NCBI GenBank assembly: GCA_004020315.1
Contig: SAQG01000028.1
Location: 23,299-87,298 of the forward strand
Length of the DNA: 64,000 bases
Reading direction: 5' to 3'
From: Mesorhizobium sp.
Lineage (GTDB): Bacteria > Pseudomonadota > Alphaproteobacteria > Rhizobiales > Rhizobiaceae
The notes under the pieces were generated by a model that worked only from the letters and a program-made list of their open reading frames with translations, made no database searches and was not told the DNA's origin. Positions 18,244 to 27,131 of the stretch are shown here, piece by piece; the stretch's first letter is position 1, and every line of letters starts with the position of its first letter. Both the position numbers and the translations under genes were made by a program.

Positions 18244-19431
18244 TCAGGAAATCACACCGAGTTCGCGCCCGACCGCGCCGAACGCCTCGACCGCACGGTC
18301 GATGTCGGCGCTGGAATGGGCGGCCGACATTTGCGTGCGGATGCGCGCCTGGCCCTTCGGCACCACCGGAAACGAGAAGCCGATGACATAGATGCCGCGC
18401 TTCAGCATGCGCGCCGCCATCTCCTGCGCCAATGTCGCATCGCCCAGCATGACCGGGATGATCGGATGATCGGCGCCGGCCAGCGTGAAGCCGAGCTTGC
18501 CCATTTCAGACCGGAAGCGCGCCGCATTGGCATAGAGGCGCTGGCGCAGCGCATCGCCATTGCCGATCAGTTCAAACACCCGGATCGAGGCGCCGGCTAT
18601 CGCCGGCATCAGCGTGTTGGAAAACAGATAGGGACGCGAGCGCTGGCGCAGCCAGTCGACCACCTGGCGCTTGCCCGACGTGTAGCCGCCCGACGCGCCG
18701 CCGAGTGCCTTGCCGAGCGTGCCGGTGATGATGTCCACCCTGCCCTCGACGCCGCAATGCTCGGCCGAGCCGCGGCCGTTCTTGCCGACGAAGCCGACTG
18801 CATGGCTGTCGTCCACCATCACCATAGCATCGTATTTCTCGGCGAGATCGCAGACGCCCTTGAGATCGGCGATGATGCCGTCCATGGAAAATACACCATC
18901 GGTGGCGATCAGCCGGAAACGGCAATCCATCGCCTCCTTCAGCCGCGATTCGAGATCGGCCATGTCGTTGTTGGCGTAGCGGAAGCGCTTCGCCTTCGAC
19001 AGCCGCACGCCGTCGATGATCGAGGCGTGGTTCAGCGCGTCGGAGATGACCGCATCCTCCTCACCGAGCAGCGTCTCGAACAAGCCGCCATTGGCATCGA
19101 AGCAGGAGCCGTAGAGGATCGTATCCTCCATGCCGAGGAAGCCAGAAATCGTCGCCTCGAGCTGCTTGTGCTCTTCCTGCGTGCCGCAGATGAAGCGCAC
19201 CGACGCCATGCCATAGCCATAGCGGTCGAGTGCCTGCTTGGCCGCGTCGCGCAATTCGGCGCTGTCTGCGAGCCCGAGGTAATTGTTGGCGCAGAAATTC
19301 AGCACCTTTTCGCCGCCCACCTCGATCTCGGCCGACTGCGTCGAGGTGATCACCCGCTCGGATTTGTAGAGGCCGGCCGATTTCAGCCCCTGGAGCTCGC
19401 TGTCGATATGGGAGAGGAATGCCGCGCTCAT
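18244..19431 (-). CDS. kbl: 2-Amino-3-ketobutyrate CoA ligase (glycine C-acetyltransferase)
   Basis: PLP-dependent alpha-oxoamine synthase family enzyme that splits 2-amino-3-ketobutyrate with CoA to glycine and acetyl-CoA. It is 395 residues. The PLP-lysine region is visible as GTLGKALGGASGGY, the preceding MVDDSHAVGF carries the cofactor-stacking elements, and FCANNYLGLAD marks the N-terminus. Start ATG 19431. It is the first gene of kbl-tdh; the intermediate is unstable, which explains the pairing. The 277 bp upstream to the diguanylate cyclase gene hold no gene that I can see. Confidence 0.97.
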   Translation of the reverse strand: MSAAFLSHIDSELQGLKSAGLYKSERVITSTQSAEIEVGGEKVLNFCANNYLGLADSAELRDAAKQALDRYGYGMASVRFICGTQEEHKQLEATISGFLGMEDTILYGSCFDANGGLFETLLGEEDAVISDALNHASIIDGVRLSKAKRFRYANNDMADLESRLKEAMDCRFRLIATDGVFSMDGIIADLKGVCDLAEKYDAMVMVDDSHAVGFVGKNGRGSAEHCGVEGRVDIITGTLGKALGGASGGYTSGKRQVVDWLRQRSRPYLFSNTLMPAIAGASIRVFELIGNGDALRQRLYANAARFRSEMGKLGFTLAGADHPIIPVMLGDATLAQEMAARMLKRGIYVIGFSFPVVPKGQARIRTQMSAAHSSADIDRAVEAFGAVGRELGVIS

Positions 19432-19708
19432 GTTCAGGCCCTGTTGAGATGGAATGGACTGTCGCCCCGCGCGGGCGAAAAATCCACCGCAAAAGCGACC
19501 GCTTCGGTGACGCGACGGTCAGTGGCCAGAATGCCGCTAATGACGGATGCTCAAATGCAGCTGCGGCGCGAAAGAACGCGATAACCATTTCGCGAGCTTT
19601 CCGCCGCTGCCGCTGCCGCCGGCCCGTTGGCTTCCAGAGCTGTTAACATTTTCAAGCCAATGGTTCTCACACCTAACAATCTGTCGGCGAGAGGGGCCGC
19701 CCCAGAAA

Positions 19709-21781
19709 ATGTCGCAGCAACCGGCGCAAACCATTTCGGGCAGGCTCACACTGTTGATCAAGGCCGGCTATTGGCTGGCGCTGCTGATCATTGCAGCCAT
19801 GGTGATGGCCTCCTTCATCCTTCTCCAGCAGATGATGGCTGCCCAGCGGCACGACGATACGCTGCTCGATATTGTCGGCACGCAAAAGGCGCTGTCGCAA
19901 CGTGTTGTCTTCCTTGCCAACGCGGCAGGTGCTGCTTCGCGCGACCAACAACCGGCTCTGGTCACCGCATTCAAGCAGGCCACGGCAGAATTTGAGAGGA
20001 ACTACGATCTCCTGCTCGAGCGGGTCGTCGCCGACCCGGCGTCATCGGCAAGGTTCGATTCAAAATCGGTCGAAAGCGTGCTTTTCGCCAAGCCGTTTCA
20101 TCTCGATTACTTCTCGGTCGGGCTTATCGCCAACGGCGAACGCCTGGTTTCGGCATTTGAATCGCAACTCGGTGTGGCCGAAAATGGCGGCTACAAGGGC
20201 GGCGGCGAACGCGTCAACCTCGACGCTTCCATCGCCAATGCGACCCTGTCGGGCTATGCGGCACTCGGCCAGCGCATCAGCGCCCATGCCGACGCGCGAT
20301 CGGAAAAGCTTCTCGATCTCCATCGAACGCTGTTCTACACCACCATCGGCGTCATCGTGCTGGTGGCACTTTTCATCTTCAGGCCGATGTCGAACACCAT
20401 TCTGCGCAAGACGCACGAACTGATCGATGCCCGCAATTCGATGGCCTTCATCGCCGTGCATGACGGCCTTACCGGCCTGCACAACCGCACCTTCCTGACC
20501 GACCATTTCGAAGCGCTGATCAAGGGTGCGCAACGTCGGCGAGAACGGCTTGCGGCGGTCCAGCTCGACCTCGACCGATTCAAGCAGATCAACGACACGC
20601 TCGGCCACGCTGCCGGCGACTATGTGCTGGTGGTGACGGCGCAGCGGATGCGCGATTCCTGCCGGGCGTCGGATCTCTGCGTGCGTCTCGGCGGCGACGA
20701 GTTCGTGATGATCCTCAATGGTGCCGGCGGCACCGAGGATATCAATATGGTCGCCAGGCGCGTGCTGACGCAGATCAACGAGCCGATCGTTTTTCGGGGC
20801 ACTACCATCCTTCCGGGCGCCAGCGCCGGCGTCGCCGTCTATCCGGTCGACGCCGATAATGCGCAGGATCTGCTCGTCCATGCCGACCTCGCGCTCCACG
20901 CCGCCAAGAAGCAGAGCGGCGGCAGTCTCTCATTCTTCTCCGAGGAGTTGCGGCATGAACTCGATTACCGCAAGCAGCTCGAGCGCGACATCAGGATCGC
21001 AATCTCGGAGGAGGCGTTCCAGGTCTACTTCCAGCCGCAGGTTTCGTTGTCGAACGGCACGATCGGCGGCATCGAAGCGCTGGTTCGCTGGAAACATGCC
21101 GAGCGCGGCATGATCGCACCGGGCGAGTTCATTCCCGTCGCTGAGAAATGCGGCCTCATGCCCGCGGTCGGCCGCATCGTTATCGCCAAGGCAATCAGCG
21201 AGGCGGCCGAGTGGGACCGCGCCGGTGTTGCCTTCGGACGGCTCGCCGTCAACGTGTCCGGCTCCGAACTGCGTGAGCCCGATTTCGACGCGTTTCTCTT
21301 CGATACGCTTGAAAAGGCCGGCCTGCCGCCACAAAAACTGTCGCTGGAAATCGTCGAGTCCGTCATTCTCGATGACGAGAAGACCGGCATCGCGGCAAAG
21401 CTTCGTCATATTCGCGCCGCAGGCGTCCATCTCGAGCTCGACGATTTCGGCACCGGCTACGCGTCGCTCAGCCACGTCAACCCGAACGAGATCGACCGGC
21501 TGAAGATCGATCGCCGCTTCGTCCAGAACATCAATGAGAACGGCGACAACACCAAGATCGTGCGAGCCATCACCGAACTCGCCCGTGGCCTCGGCATCTC
21601 GATCGTCGCCGAGGGCGCCGAAACCGAAGCCGAGCTCGACTCACTGATGGCGATCGGCTGCGACCAGGTGCAGGGCTATTCCATCGCCTTCCCGATGCCG
21701 CAGGACAAGGCACGCGAATGGCTGGTCGCGCGGGCGCCGAAGAAAGCCAGGCTGACCGTGCTACAGGGAAGCCTGGCGTAA
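19709..21781 (+). CDS. Membrane GGDEF-EAL protein (cyclic-di-GMP turnover)
   Basis: A 690-residue sensor enzyme. Transmembrane helices lie near residues 20-41 and 212-230; between them is a periplasmic domain with TQKALSQRVVFLANAA, similar to PilJ/nitrate-sensor-type domains. The GGDEF domain has an intact GGDEF near residue 330 preceded by RASD, a likely inhibitory I-site. The EAL domain has EALVRW near 456, EIVES, DDFGTGYASL and EGAETE. Both active sites look competent, so net synthesis or degradation cannot be told. ATG 19709 gives the membrane anchor close to the N-terminus; an upstream ATG at 19547 would add a 54-residue segment without family support. Confidence 0.92.
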   Translation: MSQQPAQTISGRLTLLIKAGYWLALLIIAAMVMASFILLQQMMAAQRHDDTLLDIVGTQKALSQRVVFLANAAGAASRDQQPALVTAFKQATAEFERNYDLLLERVVADPASSARFDSKSVESVLFAKPFHLDYFSVGLIANGERLVSAFESQLGVAENGGYKGGGERVNLDASIANATLSGYAALGQRISAHADARSEKLLDLHRTLFYTTIGVIVLVALFIFRPMSNTILRKTHELIDARNSMAFIAVHDGLTGLHNRTFLTDHFEALIKGAQRRRERLAAVQLDLDRFKQINDTLGHAAGDYVLVVTAQRMRDSCRASDLCVRLGGDEFVMILNGAGGTEDINMVARRVLTQINEPIVFRGTTILPGASAGVAVYPVDADNAQDLLVHADLALHAAKKQSGGSLSFFSEELRHELDYRKQLERDIRIAISEEAFQVYFQPQVSLSNGTIGGIEALVRWKHAERGMIAPGEFIPVAEKCGLMPAVGRIVIAKAISEAAEWDRAGVAFGRLAVNVSGSELREPDFDAFLFDTLEKAGLPPQKLSLEIVESVILDDEKTGIAAKLRHIRAAGVHLELDDFGTGYASLSHVNPNEIDRLKIDRRFVQNINENGDNTKIVRAITELARGLGISIVAEGAETEAELDSLMAIGCDQVQGYSIAFPMPQDKAREWLVARAPKKARLTVLQGSLA

Positions 21782-21835
21782 GGCGCCAACCTTGACAAGC
21801 CTCTTCAGAAATGGCGGCCTGACGGGTGAGTCCGG

Positions 21836-22195
21836 CTAGGGCCGATCTGCCGCTGACTGCCGCAATGGTGGCAAATTCTTCAGCGGATTGAGCATCGGCA
21901 CCCCGAGCGGTGCAAAACGACGCTCGTTGTCCGTCAGTATCGTCAAACCGTGGACCTCGGCCGTAGCGGCGATCGCTATGTCTTCGAACCCCGGCCGATC
22001 CGCCCTTGCCCGATCAAGGATGGACCCGGCGGCATGTGCGGCGCGCAAATCGAAGGGAAGAACCCTTTGTCCATAAAGGTGCTCGACCGCTTGCCACCAG
22101 TTGCGTAGCAAAGCCGCCTTTGTCGTCGCACCCTCGCGCTCGGCCTTCGCTATCCCTGCAGCGATTTCGGATACAGTGACAACGGACAGGATCAA
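21836..22195 (-). pseudogene. VapC-type PIN toxin, truncated at the 5' end
   Basis: The frame encodes the last 119 residues of a PIN-domain toxin: LSVVTVSEIAAGIAK with the conserved Glu, RVLPFD, and FEDIAIAATAEVHGLTILTDNERRF with the later acidic residues. VapC/FitB proteins normally start about 35 residues earlier with MILLDTN-type sequence carrying the first catalytic Asp; that part is absent. The only start is TTG at 22195, which overlaps the end of the marR gene. No antitoxin is adjacent. I read it as a remnant left when the marR segment replaced its 5' end. Confidence 0.75.
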
Positions 22196-22617
22196 TCGAC
22201 ATTTGCCCGCAGCACGGCCAGCACCTCAGCAAACTCCGCCAGCCTTTCGTCGGACAACCCGGTCCGCAGCCGCTTGTCGAAGGCGAGTGCTGCCGTGCGC
22301 AATTTCAGGAATAGCGCCTCTCCGGCTTCGGTCAGTTCAACCTGATGAACCCGGCGGTTGAGGGGATCCCGGCGCCGGGTCAGCAAGCCTTGCGTTTCCA
22401 TCGCATTCAGATGATGGGTCAGCGTCGCGCCTTGGATTCCGATCATGCCGGCGAGCTCGCGCTGGTTGGCGAGCTCGCGCGACTTGATCGACAACAGAGT
22501 GACCCAGACCGGCAGCGTGCCGCCCGCCTCGACCAAGGCAGCGTCGAAGGCCTGTGCAACGAGCTTTGCGGTGCGGGCGAGATTCATCCCGACTGGCGGG
22601 CGGTCAAAGGGCGTCAT
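22192..22617 (-). CDS. MarR-family transcriptional regulator
   Basis: A 141-residue MarR protein with the winged-helix core (GMIGIQGATLTHHLNAMETQGLL followed by the wing RRDPLNRRVHQVELT; helix written here only to locate the motif around residues 58-95). It is divergent from a small membrane protein gene, and a perfect palindrome lies inside that gene's promoter. The last codons overlap the vapC remnant. Ligand unknown. Confidence 0.88.
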   Translation of the reverse strand: MTPFDRPPVGMNLARTAKLVAQAFDAALVEAGGTLPVWVTLLSIKSRELANQRELAGMIGIQGATLTHHLNAMETQGLLTRRRDPLNRRVHQVELTEAGEALFLKLRTAALAFDKRLRTGLSDERLAEFAEVLAVLRANVD

Positions 22618-22670
22618 GATCCGACACTAGAGCAAGGGAAAGGCCGATGGAACTGGCCCATGACTTTACA

Positions 22671-22699
22671 TTGACATCTAATCATTAGACTTCTATCTT
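22671..22699 (+). promoter_or_regulatory. Sigma70-type promoter with an embedded palindromic operator
   Basis: TTGACA (22671-22676) and TATCTT (22694-22699) are separated by exactly 17 bp. The spacer begins with the perfect 13-bp palindrome TCTAATCATTAGA (22677-22689). A dimeric repressor bound there would block RNA polymerase; the divergent MarR protein is the obvious candidate. Confidence 0.7.
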
Positions 22700-22734
22700 T
22701 ATGGTAAGCGGTGGGAGCAGGAGGAAATGCGGTC

Positions 22735-23142
22735 ATGCAATATGTCTACATCATCGTCCTCGGCCTTCACGTCTTGGCCGGTGTGTTCTGGGCTGGAACG
22801 ACCATCGCTGTCGCCCGCGATCCGGAGATTCGGATCGAACGGTTTTTCCAGGCGCAAATGCGTGCGGCCGGTATGGTTTTCCTGACCGGTGCTCTGCTCT
22901 GGTATTTCTTCCACGGCGGCTATTTTGGTTCGATGGAAATGGTTCTGGCCCTGGGTATCGCGACCGCCCTGATTGCCGCCGGCGTCCAGGGCGCGCTGGT
23001 CGGCTCTGCCGGCAGGCAGCTCGCCGGCACTGACGCGGCCACGGAAACCCAGCTGCGCGCGAAGATGACACGAGGCCAACGCATCGCCGGCGGGCTGCTG
23101 GTCATCACCGTGCTCTGCATGGCCACCGCCAGGTTGTTTTGA
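22735..23142 (+). CDS. Small integral membrane protein, function unknown
   Basis: A 135-residue protein with four hydrophobic segments (about residues 4-22, 42-60, 68-90 and 112-130). The first contains a histidine and tryptophan (GLHVLAGVFWAG), as in the CopD/DUF2269-like membrane families, where such histidines can bind haem or metal; I cannot confirm membership. Start ATG 22735 follows GGAGCAGGAGG. It has its own consensus-like promoter and is probably controlled by the divergent MarR protein. Confidence 0.8.
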   Translation: MQYVYIIVLGLHVLAGVFWAGTTIAVARDPEIRIERFFQAQMRAAGMVFLTGALLWYFFHGGYFGSMEMVLALGIATALIAAGVQGALVGSAGRQLAGTDAATETQLRAKMTRGQRIAGGLLVITVLCMATARLF

Positions 23143-23286
23143 GCGGGGCCTGCCGCAATCTCAGCTTAAGGATCGTACGGTGTCTGGCGGCAAGCCGGCG
23201 GCGTGCGCGGTGCGCAGATCGGTCCGACGTGCCTGGTGGCTCTCCGTACGGAGGTTCGGCTGCGCGCCATCAATCAAAGGTAATCT

Positions 23287-25332
23287 TCAGATCCGCAGGC
23301 TAAACCTGATGCCGTCATAGATTGCGGCGTGGATGTTGCGCGAGGCGACCGCATCGCCGATGCGGAAGAGCACGAAACCGCCTTGCGGATTGCGCGCCGG
23401 AAAAATGTCGCCGCCATTGACCAGCCGCTCGTAATCGACCGCGCCGCCGTTCTTCGACAGCGGTTTCAGTGCGAGATAGAGATCGTCGAGCGGCAGCGTG
23501 CCGTGCTCGACCACCACCTGATCGACCCGCCGCTCGCCGCGCCAGCTGTCAGCGAAGTCGGAGCCGAGCTCCGCAACCAGCTGATTGCCCTCGCGCCGCA
23601 CGGAACGCAGCCGGGTGTTGATGGTTATGGTGACGCCTTTTTCCTGGAAGGCGCGCATATACGGCACGTGGTTCATGCCGCCCATTTCCGGGGCGAAGAA
23701 GCGTTCGGGCGAAACCAGCTCAAGCCTTGCGCCGCTGTTAGCGATCAGCTCGGCCGCACCCATGCCCTGATGGCCGCCATTGTCGTCATAGAGCAGCACG
23801 TTTTCGGCCGGTTTGATGCTGCCGGCCATGATATCCCAGCTCGAGGTGACGAGGTTGTCACCCGCCGCCAACGGCGGGTTCTGCGGCAGGCCGCCGGTGG
23901 CAACCACCACCACGTCCGGCGACAGCGCCAGAACATCGTCCTTCTCCGCCCAGGTGTCATAGCGGATTTCCACGCCGAGCCGGGCGAGCTCGGCCAGCCG
24001 CCAGTCGATGATGCCGATCAACTCCTTGCGGCGTGGGTTTTGCGTCGCCAGCCGCACCTGGCCGCCGGCTTGGCTCGACGCTTCCAGCACCGTCACCTGG
24101 TGCCCGCGCTCGGCCGCGACACGCGCCGCCTCTAGACCGCCGGCACCGGCGCCGACGACGACCACCTTCCGCTTTGGTCCCTCGGTCCTCGGGATGATGT
24201 GCGGAATATCGGCCTCGCGGCCGGTTGCCGCGTTGTGGATGCACAGCGCCTCGCCGCCCTCATAGATACGGTCGAGGCAATAGGTGGCGCCGACGCAGGG
24301 GCGGATCTCGTGCTCGCGGCCCTCCATCACTTTCCGAACGATGTACGGATCGGCGATGTGGGCGCGGGTCATGCCGACCATGTCCAGCTTGCCGGTGGCG
24401 ATGGCGTGACGCGCGGTGGCAACATCGGAAATACGCGCCGCATGGAAGGTCGGGAATTGCGTCGCCGCCCTCACCTCACCAGCGAAGTCGAGATGTGGCG
24501 ACGAGCGCATGCCAGTCACCGGGATGACTTTGGTCAGCGCGGCGTCGGTTTCGATCGAGCCGCGGATGATGTTGAGGAAATCGACCTTGCCAGAGCCGGC
24601 CAGCCGCCTGGCAATCTCGACGCCTTCCTGTTTCGAAAGGCCCTTCTCAAAATCCTCGTCGGCGACCATGCGGATGCCGACGACGAACTTTTCACCGACC
24701 GCTGCCCGCACCGCGTCGAGCACCATGCCGGTGAAGCGCAAGCGGTTGTCGAGCGAACCTCCGAAATCGTCGCCGCGCTGGTTGGTGGCGGGCGACCAGA
24801 AACCGTCCATCAGATGGCCATAGGCCTCGAACTCGATGCCGTCGAGGCCGGCGGCCTGGCAGCGCTGCGCGGCGGCGGCGTAGTCGGCGACGATGCGCTC
24901 AATATCCCAGTCCTCGATGGTCTTGGGAAAGGCACGATGTGCCGGCTCGCGCACCGGGGAAGCTGATAATACCGGCAGCCAGTCGGCCTTGTTCCAGCCG
25001 GTGCGGCGGCCGAGATGGGTGATCTGGATCATCACCTTGCAGTCATGCTCGTGGCAGGCATCGGCGAGCTCGGTGAGCCACGGCACGATGCGGTCGTCAT
25101 AGACATGCAGATTGCCGAAAGCGGCCGGACTGTCGCGCGAGACGATCGCCGAGCCTGCGGTCATGGTCAGCGCCATGCCGCCCTTGGCCTTTTCAGCGTG
25201 ATAGAGCCGGTAGCGCTCTTTCGGCATGCCGTCCTCGGAATAGGCCGGCTCATGACTGGTCGACATGACCCGGTTCTTCAGCGTCAGGTGTTTGAGCTGA
25301 TAAGGCTGGAGAAGCGGATCGTTGGTGGTCAT
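23287..25332 (-). CDS. OYE-like FMN/FAD oxidoreductase, possible N-methyl amine demethylase
   Basis: A 681-residue two-domain flavoenzyme of the trimethylamine-dehydrogenase/2,4-dienoyl-CoA-reductase class. Residues 1-370 form an OYE-type TIM barrel (MIQITHLGRRT, EFEAYGHLMDGFWSP). It is followed by an iron-sulfur segment and a C-terminal FAD/NAD domain starting at VVVVGAGAGGLEAARVAAERG (dinucleotide motif, about residue 390). The cysteine cluster reads CVGATYC...ALC, so only three of the four usual ligands are seen. Enzymes of this type demethylate N-methylated amines such as dimethylglycine or N-methylproline, or reduce enoates; the substrate here is inferred at best. It is divergent from queF. 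Confidence 0.85.
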   Translation of the reverse strand: MTTNDPLLQPYQLKHLTLKNRVMSTSHEPAYSEDGMPKERYRLYHAEKAKGGMALTMTAGSAIVSRDSPAAFGNLHVYDDRIVPWLTELADACHEHDCKVMIQITHLGRRTGWNKADWLPVLSASPVREPAHRAFPKTIEDWDIERIVADYAAAAQRCQAAGLDGIEFEAYGHLMDGFWSPATNQRGDDFGGSLDNRLRFTGMVLDAVRAAVGEKFVVGIRMVADEDFEKGLSKQEGVEIARRLAGSGKVDFLNIIRGSIETDAALTKVIPVTGMRSSPHLDFAGEVRAATQFPTFHAARISDVATARHAIATGKLDMVGMTRAHIADPYIVRKVMEGREHEIRPCVGATYCLDRIYEGGEALCIHNAATGREADIPHIIPRTEGPKRKVVVVGAGAGGLEAARVAAERGHQVTVLEASSQAGGQVRLATQNPRRKELIGIIDWRLAELARLGVEIRYDTWAEKDDVLALSPDVVVVATGGLPQNPPLAAGDNLVTSSWDIMAGSIKPAENVLLYDDNGGHQGMGAAELIANSGARLELVSPERFFAPEMGGMNHVPYMRAFQEKGVTITINTRLRSVRREGNQLVAELGSDFADSWRGERRVDQVVVEHGTLPLDDLYLALKPLSKNGGAVDYERLVNGGDIFPARNPQGGFVLFRIGDAVASRNIHAAIYDGIRFSLRI

Positions 25333-25444
25333 TGTCTTCCTGCTGTTTCAAATTGTGCTAATGAACGGCAAATTTTCGTTTTTACGCATGTCGTATCCCA
25401 ACACCGCTGCGCAGTTTGGGCGACGTGCAGCAAGGAATCCGCCC

Positions 25445-25906
25445 ATGACCGATACGAAAAACCTTACCCAGCTCGGTACCAACGTCGAGGCGCCACGGAG
25501 CCCTGAAGCGGCAGTCCTGGAAACCGTGCCGTTTTCGCGCGGCGATGGGCCGCCGGCCATCGTTCGCTTCACCTGCCCGGAATTCACCTCGCTCTGTCCG
25601 GTCACCGGCCAGCCGGACTTCGCCCATATCGTCATCGACTATGCACCCGACACGCTGCTGGTGGAATCGAAGTCGCTCAAGCTGTTCATGACCTCGTTTC
25701 GGAACCATGGCGCCTTCCATGAAGAGTGCACCGTCATGATCGGCCGCCGCATCATCGCCGCGACCAAACCACTGTGGTTGCGCATCGGCGGCTATTGGTA
25801 TCCGCGCGGCGGCATTCCGATCGATGTGTTCTGGCAGACCGGGGCGCCGCCGGAAGGCGCATGGCTGCCCGACACCGGTGTTGCGCCCTATCGCGGGCGC
25901 GGCTGA
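25445..25906 (+). CDS. queF: NADPH-dependent 7-cyano-7-deazaguanine reductase
   Basis: QueF reduces the nitrile preQ0 to preQ1 in queuosine biosynthesis. The 153-residue unimodular form shows the catalytic cysteine in FTSLCPVTGQPDFA, the substrate-binding ESKSLKLFMTSFRNHG and the HEECTV segment. ATG 25445 matches the family start; upstream in-frame ATGs would give an unrelated hydrophobic extension. It stands alone between divergent and convergent neighbours, and no preQ1 riboswitch was recognised in the 112 bp before it. Confidence 0.96.
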   Translation: MTDTKNLTQLGTNVEAPRSPEAAVLETVPFSRGDGPPAIVRFTCPEFTSLCPVTGQPDFAHIVIDYAPDTLLVESKSLKLFMTSFRNHGAFHEECTVMIGRRIIAATKPLWLRIGGYWYPRGGIPIDVFWQTGAPPEGAWLPDTGVAPYRGRG

Positions 25907-25935
25907 GCCTGAGTTTCTACGGAACGTATGTTGCA

Positions 25936-27120
25936 TCAGTTAAGCGGCAGACGCCGGTAGCGGCCAAGATTGTTCGGGTCGCTGAAATGGCCCATCGGCC
26001 CGTGTTCGGCGAAATGCCCGGCCCAGCGCTTCATCGCAGCGGGGTCAAGTTCGACGCCCAGTCCGTTGCCCTCCGGCACACGCACCGTATTGCCGGTCTG
26101 CCGGAACGGACCGTCCTTGATGACATCGCCGATCTGCCAGCGAAACAGCGACTGCGATGCTTCGGTGATCCACGGCGTCGCCGCCACGACGTGCAGATAG
26201 GCCGATGTCATGATGCCGAGATCGTTCGAATAGCACCAGAACCCCTTGCCCATCGCCTCACAGGCGGCAATGAATTTCAGGGTTTTCGACAGTCCGCCGA
26301 GTGCTGCGAAATTGCAGACGAAGTAATCCGGCGCACCGAGCGCGACCGCCCGTCTGAGATCCGGGACGTGCGTGGAGAAGGGAATGCGCGAATGCTGGCG
26401 CAGCGCCGCCATCTCCTCGAAGGTCGCGACCGGATCCTCGTAGTTGCGGATGTTGAACGGCTCGATTTCGCGCAGCACCCAGCGCGCCGTGGTCAGCGAC
26501 CACTGCATGTTGGAATCGAGTTTGATCTGCGCCTTGTCGCCAAGCGCCTCGCGCAGCATGCGCACGGTCCTGATCTCGAGCTCGGGATCGCCCATGATCA
26601 GCTTGCCCTCGAAGATCGTCGAGCCATGCTGCTCGCGCATCTTCAGGCAGTATTCGACGATCGCTTCGGACGTCATCTCGCCACCCGCACCGCCCTGCGC
26701 GGCGCGAAACGAGAAATATTCGGAAAACGGAATGTCCTTGCGCACGGCGCCGCCGAGGACTTTGTAGAGCGGCATGTCGAACACCTTGCCTCTGATGTCC
26801 CACAGCGCCAGTTCGACGGAGCCGAACGCCACGGAGGCGGCATTCTCGCCGGTGTTGGCGGTGATCTGCCAAGGCGGCACGCAGCGCGCCTCGCAGTCGG
26901 CAATGTCGAGCGGATCGGCGCCGATCAGCGCCGGCGCGATCTCGGCCTTGATCACCTCGCCGAAATGCCACCAAGGCGCCTCGCCCAGTCCGACCACGCC
27001 TTCGTCCGTCTCGACCTCGATGATCGATTTCGAGGCGCCGCCATAAAGCCCGGCGGTCCACCAGAATGGGGCGTCTAGCGGAACGTTGACATGGGTGACG
27101 CGGATGTTGGTGATCTTCAT
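25936..27120 (-). CDS. Enolase-superfamily (mandelate racemase/glucarate-dehydratase-like) enzyme
   Basis: A 394-residue enolase-superfamily protein with an N-terminal capping domain and a barrel. It resembles glucarate dehydratases in the stretch KLDSNMQWSL (metal Asp), NYEDP (metal Glu), STHVPDLRRAVALGAPDY and the C-terminal VPEGNGLGVELD. Compared with glucarate dehydratase as I remember it, the KxK motif reads E-G-K, the third metal ligand position is His, and the His-Asp dyad positions appear as Tyr and Asn. An acid-sugar dehydratase name would therefore be unsafe. Start ATG 27120 lies 11 bp after the preceding secreted-protein gene. Confidence 0.85.
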   Translation of the reverse strand: MKITNIRVTHVNVPLDAPFWWTAGLYGGASKSIIEVETDEGVVGLGEAPWWHFGEVIKAEIAPALIGADPLDIADCEARCVPPWQITANTGENAASVAFGSVELALWDIRGKVFDMPLYKVLGGAVRKDIPFSEYFSFRAAQGGAGGEMTSEAIVEYCLKMREQHGSTIFEGKLIMGDPELEIRTVRMLREALGDKAQIKLDSNMQWSLTTARWVLREIEPFNIRNYEDPVATFEEMAALRQHSRIPFSTHVPDLRRAVALGAPDYFVCNFAALGGLSKTLKFIAACEAMGKGFWCYSNDLGIMTSAYLHVVAATPWITEASQSLFRWQIGDVIKDGPFRQTGNTVRVPEGNGLGVELDPAAMKRWAGHFAEHGPMGHFSDPNNLGRYRRLPLN

Positions 27121-27131
27121 CGGTTCGGTTC

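Noticed and set aside
23242..23253. Perfect 12-bp palindrome CTCCGTACGGAG between convergent genes
   Set aside because: It has no loop or T-run to act as a terminator and no adjacent promoter; short perfect palindromes are expected by chance in GC-rich DNA.
25333..25444. Possible preQ1 riboswitch before queF
   Set aside because: No recognisable preQ1-I or preQ1-II core was found in the 112-bp leader.
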